Origin: Saprospiraceae bacterium
Lineage (GTDB): Bacteria; Bacteroidota; Bacteroidia; Chitinophagales; Saprospiraceae
Length of the DNA: 6,973 nucleotides
Reading direction: 5' to 3'
Assembly: GCA_004297645.1 (NCBI GenBank)
Contig: SCUG01000603.1
Span: 1-6,973, forward strand
This document shows positions 1 through 5,329 of the stretch, piece after piece. Position 1 is the stretch's first letter, and the number at the start of each line of letters is the position of its first letter. A program made the translations under genes and the position numbers. Under the pieces are notes generated by a model. The model ran no database searches. It was not told the origin of the DNA and saw nothing but the letters and a program-made list of their open reading frames with translations.

Positions 1-21
1 TAAAAAATTGTGACCAAATTC

Positions 22-89
22 TTCAACACAGAGGCACAGAAACACAGAGTTGAGTTTGGTTCTCTGTGCCTCCGTGTCTCTGTGTTGAA
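22..89. repeat. Imperfect inverted repeat (28-bp arms, 12-nt loop) built from CACAGAG-like units
   Basis: The left arm (22-49) and right arm (62-89) are inverted copies matching at 24 of 28 positions, separated by 12 nt. Each arm is made of short CACAGAG/CACAGA-type units. On the plus strand the four mismatches are three A-C and one G-T. On the minus strand they become three G-U wobbles and one A-C, so a leftward transcript would pair at 27 of 28 positions. It lies upstream of the secreted thioredoxin-like gene. It could be an intergenic repeat of the small palindromic kind found in environmental Bacteroidota, or a terminator for a gene beyond the left edge. There is no open reading frame of note in it. 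Confidence 0.8.
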
Positions 90-116
90 ATAAAAATTGT
101 CAAGCTAATTCCATAG

Positions 117-147
117 TTGACTTATGATACAGCCTCATCTTAGTTTG
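117..147 (+). promoter_or_regulatory. Possible Bacteroidota-type promoter (TTG, 20 nt, TTAGTTTG)
   Basis: A TTG at 117-119 is followed after 20 nt by TTAGTTTG at 140-147. The latter matches the Bacteroidota -7 consensus TAnnTTTG at all fixed positions but one. Transcription would begin near 154, giving a leader of about 27 nt to the ATG at 181. If correct, this also rules out the in-frame ATG at 124, which would lie upstream of the transcript start. The motif is short and AT-rich, so a chance match is possible. Confidence 0.35.
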
Positions 148-180
148 CGCACGTTACTAAACTTTCAAAATCACCATCTC

Positions 181-1215
181 ATGAAAAGAAGTATGTTCAC
201 TATTTTACTTGCCTTTTTGTTCATCTTGCAAGGTGCCGCCCAGCAGGTGGAGCAAGTGCAGCGCTCACTTTTGACCAAAAGGGCCGCCTCCTGGTGCCCG
301 CCGTGTGGCGGCTGGGGCTGGGCCTTTTTCGACAGCCTGCTCGATGACAATGCCGGCAAAGCCGTCTTCTTCGATGCCCATTACAGCGGCAACCTGCAAA
401 CCACCGTCTCCGATGACCTCACCGTCAATTTCGGCGGGCTGTACCAGCCGGAGTTTTTTTTGAATGAAAATAAAATCGCCGTCCTCCCCGGCAATGCCGC
501 CGCTATGCGCAATGACGTGAAAAACCTGGTGGATTCCACCTATGCCACCGTTCCGGTAGCCAACACGGGTTTTGTGCCGGTGTACGCAGATGGCGCGATC
601 AATGTTGAGGCAACGGTGCGTTTTTTCCAGGCAGCCGGGGGCGAGTTTTACCTCGGCATTTATCTTGTCGAAGACCACGTGATTGGCTTCCAGCAGGGGC
701 AGGGCAACGACGCTGACCACCGCAAGATTTTGCGGGCATGCTTCTCCTCCGATTCGTGGGGCGAACTGATTGCGAGTGGTAACGTGAGCGCCGGGACGGA
801 ATTCACAAAACAATTTTCCCTGCCCACCGGCAATCCATCTGAACACGACTATGAAATAGCCGGCGTCATCTGGCGAAAGGAGGGCGGCAAATACCACCTC
901 GTAAATGTGTGGTCCACCACGGAATTTGGTGACCCCACTGCCACTGCCGGGCTAACAGCGCTGCGTCAGTTCGAGGTGCAGCCCAACCTGGCTGCCGGGC
1001 GCACGACTGTCTGCATTGACATGATTGAATCCGCCGCCGATGCGGCCATTGACCTGATTGACCTGAATGGCCGTGTGGTTCAGGCACTGTTCAATGGCGG
1101 CCTGGCTGCCGGGCATCACAGCTTTACCATAAATAGTGAAGCTGAAAAAGGGCTGTACTTTGTGCGCCTGCGGGCGGGCGGCGCCGAGGCAGTGAGGAAG
1201 GTGATTTTCCAATGA
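181..1215 (+). CDS. Secreted Omp28-like thioredoxin-fold protein with T9SS type A sorting domain
   Basis: 344 aa from the ATG at 181. Residues 1 to about 21 are a classical signal peptide (KRS, then a hydrophobic run ending GAAQ). A thioredoxin-like region follows, with a redox motif W38-CPPC (C39, C42) and a YQP segment (P90) placed like the cis-proline of the fold. The middle part (about 130-255) looks like the beta-rich region of Omp28-related proteins, including a HRKILRA stretch. About residues 262-344 form a T9SS type A sorting domain: IDLIDLNGRVV, then GLYFVRLRAGG, ending RKVIFQ. The protein is therefore probably exported by Sec and then carried to the surface or outside by T9SS. The CPPC motif suggests thiol-disulfide chemistry, but a binding or structural role cannot be excluded. 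An in-frame ATG at 124 would put 19 polar residues before the signal peptide, so 181 is preferred. The gene stands alone and converges on queE. Confidence 0.85.
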   Translation: MKRSMFTILLAFLFILQGAAQQVEQVQRSLLTKRAASWCPPCGGWGWAFFDSLLDDNAGKAVFFDAHYSGNLQTTVSDDLTVNFGGLYQPEFFLNENKIAVLPGNAAAMRNDVKNLVDSTYATVPVANTGFVPVYADGAINVEATVRFFQAAGGEFYLGIYLVEDHVIGFQQGQGNDADHRKILRACFSSDSWGELIASGNVSAGTEFTKQFSLPTGNPSEHDYEIAGVIWRKEGGKYHLVNVWSTTEFGDPTATAGLTALRQFEVQPNLAAGRTTVCIDMIESAADAAIDLIDLNGRVVQALFNGGLAAGHHSFTINSEAEKGLYFVRLRAGGAEAVRKVIFQ

Positions 1216-1234
1216 CCTTCAACTGAAAAAGGCT

Positions 1235-1412
1235 ATGCTCCGGGTATCCTGTACTAAATTAACTGGGCACTTTTGAAATTTGCTTTCCAACCAAGAAGGC
1301 TAAAAGAGCACAAAAAGGTTACTATTAAATTATGGCTTTCAAATCTTTATGCTCTTTGAGCCTTCGTGGTTGAAAGTAACCATTAGTTTAGTCCTGTACA
1401 TGCCCGGAGCAT
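1235..1412. repeat. Nested inverted repeat between convergent genes
   Basis: The outer arms ATGCTCCGGG (1235-1244) and CCCGGAGCAT (1403-1412) are perfect 10-bp inverted copies. Similarity continues inward in broken form (CTAAATTAA at 1254-1262 against TTAGTTTAG at 1383-1391). The inner arms 1283-1314 and 1346-1376 are inverted copies of about 31 nt with four substitutions and one 1-nt gap, around a 31-nt loop. The element fills most of the 204 nt between the ends of the thioredoxin-like gene and queE, so it could terminate transcription from both sides. It could also be a small non-autonomous mobile palindrome. No target-site duplication is evident and no U-run follows the outer stem. Apart from this element I see nothing in 1216-1419. 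Confidence 0.75.
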
Positions 1413-1419
1413 CGTCTTT

Positions 1420-2052
1420 TCAGGGAATATTCAGCCATTTGTGCGTTTGCACACTGAGCCGCCATTTTGGATTTTCCAGACAAAATTTCACGGCAAGGCG
1501 GGTATTCTCCGCTATGTCAGGGCTATCCATGGGTTGGATAAAAAAATGGGAAAAATCGAGGTTTTCGAATAGAGCAGGCGGCGCCTCCTTTTGCGGAAAA
1601 ACGAGTTTCAGTTCATCACCTTTTTTAAGCTTCAACACAGCCCCGGCCTTTGGCGACACGCAAATCCAATCAAGACCGGGGGGTGCCAAGCAGGTGCCAT
1701 TCGTCTCGACGCCCACCTCGAATCCTCCGCCGTGAAAAGCATCCACCAAAGCTTCATCCAATTGCAACAGCGGCTCACCGCCTGTGCATACCACGTATGG
1801 CCGGCCATTTTTAACATCGCCCCATAGTTTTTTGGCTACATTCACTAAACCAGTTGAATCATAAGCGCCGCCGTTTTGGCCATCCATTCCCCAAAAGTCA
1901 GTGTCGCAAAATTGGCAGATAGCCTTGAGCCTGTCCTCTTCACGCCCGCTCCAAAGGTTGCACCCGGAGAAGCGGCAAAAGACGGCCGGGCGGCCTGCGT
2001 GGGCACCTTCGCCTTGCAGGGTGTAATACATTTCCTTGATTTTATACGCCAT
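1420..2052 (-). CDS. queE: 7-carboxy-7-deazaguanine synthase QueE (radical SAM)
   Basis: 210 aa. QueE converts 6-carboxy-5,6,7,8-tetrahydropterin to 7-carboxy-7-deazaguanine, releasing ammonia. This is the radical-SAM ring contraction in the route to preQ0, queuosine and other 7-deazaguanines. The N-terminus has the family signature YYTLQGEG (9-16) and a cluster motif C31-x14-C46-x2-C49. That is the expanded spacing described for Burkholderia multivorans QueE, not the canonical Cx3Cx2C. The SAM-binding GGEP motif is at 91-94, followed by VETNGT (about residue 115) and SPKAG. The C-terminus (RLSVQTHKWLNIP) is typical and complete. It is the last gene of a three-gene operon, starting 3 nt after the stop of the RidA-like gene, so it may depend on that gene's translation. 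The pathway partners (folE/queD, queC, queF) are not in the window. Confidence 0.95.
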   Translation of the reverse strand: MAYKIKEMYYTLQGEGAHAGRPAVFCRFSGCNLWSGREEDRLKAICQFCDTDFWGMDGQNGGAYDSTGLVNVAKKLWGDVKNGRPYVVCTGGEPLLQLDEALVDAFHGGGFEVGVETNGTCLAPPGLDWICVSPKAGAVLKLKKGDELKLVFPQKEAPPALFENLDFSHFFIQPMDSPDIAENTRLAVKFCLENPKWRLSVQTHKWLNIP

Positions 2053-2055
2053 GAA

Positions 2056-2439
2056 TTAAGGGACGATTGCGGTAGCTTCAATCTCTACCATCATATCAGG
2101 GTGGATGAGGCCCACGACTTCGACCATGGAAGTCACGGGTTTTATGTCTTTAAAAAATTCGAAGTGGGCTTTTCCCACTTCTTCCCACAAACCAATATCG
2201 GTGACGTACATTCGGGTTCGCACCACGTCTTCCAAGCTGGCGCCCGCCTCGGCGAGGGCTTGGCCGATGCTTTCGAGAATGACCTTAGTTTGAAGATATG
2301 GGTTCCCTTGGCCGATGAGTCTTCCGGCCACCACCGATGTGGTGCCAGCTACTTCCACCATTTGCCCAACCCGCACCACGCGCGAATAACCGACGAGGTT
2401 TTCCCATTTGGCTCCAGAGGAGATATTGATTCGTTTCAT
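2056..2439 (-). CDS. RidA/YjgF/UK114-family protein lacking the canonical arginine
   Basis: 127 aa, the usual length for this trimeric family. The fold is clear throughout: VEVAGTT, then LAEAGASLEDVVRTRMYVTDI (about 62-82), then MVEV and MMVEIEATAIVP at the end. Canonical RidA deaminates reactive enamines and imines using an arginine (E. coli R105) in the segment before SCVEV. Here the equivalent segment is PVTSMVEV, with T103 in that place, while the glutamate E120 is kept. This is typical of a divergent RidA subgroup whose substrate is unsettled, so 2-aminoacrylate deaminase activity should not be assumed. The ATG at 2439 overlaps the methyltransferase stop as ATGA, implying coupled translation. 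An in-frame start at 2532 would add 31 residues with no family similarity lying inside the upstream gene, so it is rejected. QueE follows after 3 nt. Confidence 0.9.
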   Translation of the reverse strand: MKRINISSGAKWENLVGYSRVVRVGQMVEVAGTTSVVAGRLIGQGNPYLQTKVILESIGQALAEAGASLEDVVRTRMYVTDIGLWEEVGKAHFEFFKDIKPVTSMVEVVGLIHPDMMVEIEATAIVP

Positions 2440-3071
2440 TTTTTGGCAATGATTAAATAGTAATTGAAAATCCATGCTGAACGTAACAGCTCCACCCTTT
2501 CGATGGTAAATCCCTGATGGGTCAGCATGCACTGGTAATCAGTGAGGGCATGTTGGTGTGGGTGCAATATGTCCCAGGGTATGCGCCTGAAAATGTTTTT
2601 CAAAAATGAACACCTGTGGGCATCCACGCTGATAAAAAGCTGGCTGCCCGCTTCGGCTAATTCGTAGAGTTTGCGAATGCAAACCGGCAGGTCGCTGACG
2701 TGGTTGATGACGTTGAGGCAAAAAACCTTGTCGAAGGTGCTGCCGGGCAGATACTGTTCAAAAGGCGCCTCCACAAAATTTACGTTTCTGAAACTGCCGT
2801 CGCCAAAGTGGGGCATCAGCTTTTTGTACTTCGACAGCAGTGGTTCGATGGCGGTAACGTCGTGGCCGGGAAACATCATAAAGATGCCGGCCGGGCCACT
2901 CCCTATTTCAATGATTCGGTCGCCATCAATCACGGCGATTCCGTATTTCTCCAAAAAGGCCTGCCAATAAGATTTTTTCCAATCGAGATACTCGTCCTCC
3001 GATTTTCCAGATAGGTAAAACCACCACCAGAGAGCCTCAAAGAATTGCGCTATTTTCCACCGGCATTTCAT
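2436..3071 (-). CDS. Class I SAM-dependent methyltransferase, substrate unknown
   Basis: 211 aa. Residues about 50-155 carry the Rossmann-type methyltransferase core. Motif I is IIEIGSGPAG (53-62). An acidic residue that would hold the SAM ribose is E76 in VTAIEP, and the motif IV region is FDKVFCLNVINHVSD (113-127). The domain ends with YYLIIAKK, a usual last strand for Methyltransf_11/25-like enzymes. The N-terminal 50 residues are unusually rich in tryptophan and aromatics (EALWWWFYL at 12-20, then DWKKSYW) and may recognise substrate or contact a membrane or partner. Nothing identifies the acceptor, which could be a small molecule, lipid, protein or RNA. It is the first gene of the operon and its TGA overlaps the ATG of the RidA-like gene. 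No in-frame ATG lies near the start, the next being codon 65, inside the SAM-binding core, so 3071 is the best start. Confidence 0.85.
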   Translation of the reverse strand: MKCRWKIAQFFEALWWWFYLSGKSEDEYLDWKKSYWQAFLEKYGIAVIDGDRIIEIGSGPAGIFMMFPGHDVTAIEPLLSKYKKLMPHFGDGSFRNVNFVEAPFEQYLPGSTFDKVFCLNVINHVSDLPVCIRKLYELAEAGSQLFISVDAHRCSFLKNIFRRIPWDILHPHQHALTDYQCMLTHQGFTIERVELLRSAWIFNYYLIIAKK

Positions 3072-3153
3072 GGGGCAAAAATAAACAGGGGTTTCGGACT
3101 GCGTAGCCTATGCCGCCTTTCGGTCTCCCTTTCTTCGAAAGTTTTATCTTTCT

Positions 3154-3161
3154 TACTTTTG
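3154..3161 (+). promoter_or_regulatory. Probable -7 promoter element (TACTTTTG) for the Smr gene
   Basis: TACTTTTG is an exact match to the Bacteroidota -7 consensus TAnnTTTG. It ends 18 nt before the ATG at 3180, so the leader would be only about 12 nt. The -33 position (TTTC at 3130-3133, 20 nt upstream) matches TTTG poorly. The element lies in the 108-nt gap between divergent genes, where a promoter is expected. It also supports the start at 3180 over the in-frame ATG at 3045. Confidence 0.5.
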
Positions 3162-3179
3162 GCCCCTAAAACAAACCTT

Positions 3180-4226
3180 ATGCTTTTTGCAGTTGGTAAA
3201 AACGTCAGGATAAAAAACACGGGTGATTTTGGCGTGGTAAAGGCGCTGCTCGAAGGGGACATGGTGCAGGTATTCATTCCAGGAGACGATATGGAGATTC
3301 CGGTGCATGTTGACGACCTTGAGCGGGCCGAAGACACCAAGAGAGCTACCCCAGTGAAAGCCAAAATAGTGGCCGGTAAAAAAACGCAGCCGCCTGTTGC
3401 AGCTCGTGCCTTTTTGGGGGAAACCCAATACACCATATTGAACAGCATTGGCATTCAGCTCGCCTTTGAAGCAGTGAAAAAAGAGGATGGCTTTGTCTCG
3501 AAATACCTCATCTGGCTGATTAATGATACGAACTACGACGCCATTATTTCTCTAAAAATATTTTTCAACTCTCTATCCCCCATTACGTGGAACGATAAAC
3601 TGGCGGCGATGACCGCCCCACAGGTGGCCGAAATGTGGTACGACGACCTCAACGAAGCGCCGGAATTAGAGGTAAAATGTAACTGGCTCAGCACCGAAGG
3701 TATCGGCGGAGAGCTGTTCAAGCTGTTGAAAATTAAGCCGAAAACTTTTTTCAAAAGCGTAAAAACAGCCCCGCTGCTCAATAAACCCGTCCATTTGTAC
3801 CGCCTTTTTGAGCGGGAAAGCAGAGAGCCTGCGGCCGCTAAAACGGAAGACCTCGCCGCCTACACAAAGAAAAACACCAAGCCAGATTGGCACCGGCTGA
3901 GCCAGCTTCACAACATGTCCATCTACGATACAAAACAGCTCGCCAACTTCGAACAGGAGATTGACCTTCACATCGAAAAGTTGGTGGATGACTGGGGGAA
4001 AAAGACGCCCTCGGAAATCATGCAGATTCAGCTCAGTCACATGGATGCCCACCTCGCCAAGGCTGTGCGGCTCGGCGTGCCATCCATTTTCATCATTCAC
4101 GGCGTTGGCAAAGGCCGCCTGAAAAACGAGATAGCCACCCGTCTGCTGAAAAATCCCGATGTAAAAACTTTTAAAAATGAATTCCACCCCCTTTACGGTT
4201 GGGGGGCCACAGAAGTGATTTTTTGA
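3180..4226 (+). CDS. DUF2027-Smr domain protein (Smr/MutS2-like nuclease or nucleic-acid-binding domain)
   Basis: 348 aa. Residues 1-50 form a small beta-rich module (VGKNVRIKNTGDFGVVKAL), followed after a lysine-rich linker by a middle domain (about 80-220) resembling the DUF2027 region of Bacteroidota Smr proteins. A second linker leads to a C-terminal Smr domain (about 258-348). The Smr hallmarks are present: EIDLH at 260-264 (the LDxH motif) and HGVGKG at 307-312 (the HGxGxG motif), ending YGWGATEVIF. Smr domains bind or nick nucleic acids in MutS2 and in ribosome-rescue nucleases of the SmrB type. Whether this one cleaves DNA, RNA or neither cannot be told here. No MutS ATPase is attached. 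The ATG at 3180 is preferred over an in-frame ATG at 3045, which would add 45 unrelated residues overlapping the divergent methyltransferase. The gene appears monocistronic and converges on ctlX with 12 nt between stops. Confidence 0.85.
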   Translation: MLFAVGKNVRIKNTGDFGVVKALLEGDMVQVFIPGDDMEIPVHVDDLERAEDTKRATPVKAKIVAGKKTQPPVAARAFLGETQYTILNSIGIQLAFEAVKKEDGFVSKYLIWLINDTNYDAIISLKIFFNSLSPITWNDKLAAMTAPQVAEMWYDDLNEAPELEVKCNWLSTEGIGGELFKLLKIKPKTFFKSVKTAPLLNKPVHLYRLFERESREPAAAKTEDLAAYTKKNTKPDWHRLSQLHNMSIYDTKQLANFEQEIDLHIEKLVDDWGKKTPSEIMQIQLSHMDAHLAKAVRLGVPSIFIIHGVGKGRLKNEIATRLLKNPDVKTFKNEFHPLYGWGATEVIF

Positions 4227-4238
4227 GCAGCCCCCGCT

Positions 4239-5174
4239 CTATTTCTCCGGCAGGAAAACCTCAGCCATCATGCAGCGCACACTGCCCCCGCCATAAGTTT
4301 CGATGGTGGGTATCGGGCTGTAAAGGAGGTTGGTGTGGCGCTGGATTTGCTCCACCTGGGCTTTGCTCAGCGAGCTATGGGCTGTTTCCGACATGACGAG
4401 ATAAGTGCTGTCCCCCTCTCCTTTCACTTGCAACATGTTGCCCGCAAAAGACACCATCTGCTCCGGCGAAATTTCAATGATTTCCTTTTTTGTCTCCATA
4501 AATTTTTTGCGCAGCAATTCCGATTCTTCTTTATCAGGCACCACATCGAGGCAAATCACGGCAAACTCCTCGCCGAGCGCCATCATCACATTGGTGTGGT
4601 AAATTTCCTGCCCCCCGCCGCCGATGGCGTGAAACGGCACCGCCTCGTAATTCATCAGCTCACAAAACTGCTCCAGCAATATCGGATTGGTGCGCGGGCT
4701 GAGGCAGGCATACACCAGCCCGTTGGGCCGGTCTATTATCATGCTGCCAGTGCCTTCCAGCATCTGGCCGGTATTTTCGTAATCATCCAACTGCATCCTC
4801 TGCTTCACCTGGAAAGAATTCCTCAGCTTCAGGATGATGTCTTCCCGGCGCTCTTGCCGGCGAACGGCGGACAGCAATGGGTAAGTTACCACGGTGCCAT
4901 CTTCATGAAAAGTCACCCAGTTATTGGGAAATACGGCGTCGGGTTTCACCGGCTCCGCCGTGTCATTGGCGACGATGACGCGGACGCCCACAGCACGCAG
5001 CTTTTCCACCAGTGAATCAAACTCCCGGATGGCCGCCGCCTCGATGTCTGCCTCATGGGCCGTCAGGTCGTTTTTTTGAAACGCATTACTTTGGGCCGTT
5101 TCGCTGTTGTACCCGAAATGAGCAGGCCGTACCATGAGTATATTCCGTGTAATCTGAGCCGTTTCTTTTTTCAT
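4239..5174 (-). CDS. ctlX: CtlX-type citrulline hydrolase / amidinotransferase-fold protein
   Basis: 311 aa, in line with the family of arginine-deiminase-related hydrolases that includes Francisella CtlX, a citrulline ureidase. The guanidine-modifying-enzyme fold is evident: MVRPAHFGYN (14-23), PDAVFPNNW with D79 and N84/N85, EGTGSMIID with E140, an IYHTNVMM segment with H193, and a C-terminal GGGSVRCMMAEVFLP with nucleophile C301. All expected catalytic residues (acidic residue, His, Cys) are therefore present. CtlX is thought to hydrolyse citrulline to ornithine, CO2 and ammonia, but related members act on arginine or other guanidino and ureido compounds, so the substrate is inferred. No signal peptide is seen, so it is probably cytosolic. 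The ATG at 5174 (MKKETAQ) is chosen over an in-frame ATG at 5252, which adds 26 residues before the conserved start. The neighbours give no arginine-pathway context. Confidence 0.85.
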   Translation of the reverse strand: MKKETAQITRNILMVRPAHFGYNSETAQSNAFQKNDLTAHEADIEAAAIREFDSLVEKLRAVGVRVIVANDTAEPVKPDAVFPNNWVTFHEDGTVVTYPLLSAVRRQERREDIILKLRNSFQVKQRMQLDDYENTGQMLEGTGSMIIDRPNGLVYACLSPRTNPILLEQFCELMNYEAVPFHAIGGGGQEIYHTNVMMALGEEFAVICLDVVPDKEESELLRKKFMETKKEIIEISPEQMVSFAGNMLQVKGEGDSTYLVMSETAHSSLSKAQVEQIQRHTNLLYSPIPTIETYGGGSVRCMMAEVFLPEK

Positions 5175-5184
5175 AAAATGTATC

Positions 5185-5217
5185 TTTAGCCGGGCGCAAA
5201 GAAGCGGAATATTTTTG
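5185..5217 (+). promoter_or_regulatory. Possible promoter (TTTA, 21 nt, TATTTTTG) for the oxidoreductase gene
   Basis: TATTTTTG at 5210-5217 is an exact TAnnTTTG match. TTTA at 5185-5188 lies 21 nt upstream, close to the TTTG expected at -33. Transcription would start near 5224, giving a leader of about 105 nt before the ATG at 5330. It sits in the gap between ctlX and the oxidoreductase gene. I found no equally good element facing ctlX. Confidence 0.4.
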
Positions 5218-5229
5218 GAAAAGAAACCC

Positions 5230-5246
5230 AAACTACCGGTTAGTTT
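5230..5246. promoter_or_regulatory. 17-bp inverted repeat AAACTA-N5-TAGTTT, possible operator
   Basis: The perfect 6-bp arms AAACTA (5230-5235) and TAGTTT (5241-5246) flank CCGGT. The repeat lies 12 nt downstream of the candidate -7 element at 5210-5217, so at about +7 of the predicted transcript, where a repressor could block initiation or early elongation. It is also 56 nt upstream of the ctlX start on the other strand, so it could serve both genes. No regulator gene is in the window. An inverted repeat this short can arise by chance. Confidence 0.35.
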
Positions 5247-5329
5247 AGGCATAAGTTGCTACCTTAATCCCGCTTTTTCAACACGCACGTTTTCGGTCAA
5301 ACAAAATTCTTCACCAACAGCAAAATATC

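Noticed and set aside
124..180. Extended N-terminus for the thioredoxin-like protein from ATG 124
   Set aside because: It would bury the signal peptide behind 19 polar residues, and a candidate promoter element falls inside this stretch.
265..897. Long open frame on the minus strand opposite the thioredoxin-like gene (210 codons)
   Set aside because: It lies wholly inside a well-supported gene on the other strand and its translation shows no domain or coherent motif. GC-rich third positions commonly produce such frames.
1876..2460. Plus-strand open frame of 194 codons across queE and the RidA-like gene
   Set aside because: It runs antisense to two genes with clear family signatures and covers their junction. 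It has no independent support.
3076..3083. Exact TAnnTTTG match (TATTTTTG) on the minus strand just before the methyltransferase ATG
   Set aside because: It ends only 4 nt before the ATG, so transcription would start at or inside the start codon, and there is no TTG-like -33 element at the right distance. It is more likely chance in AT-rich DNA.
4220..4242. GAGC-N7-GCTC hairpin between the convergent Smr and ctlX stops
   Set aside because: The 4-bp stem is too weak and overlaps the Smr stop. The T-run lies within the Smr coding end, so I do not call it a terminator.
4335..5015. Plus-strand open frame of 226 codons opposite ctlX
   Set aside because: The translation is rich in His, Phe and Gln with no recognisable family, and ctlX on the minus strand has a full catalytic set and normal length.
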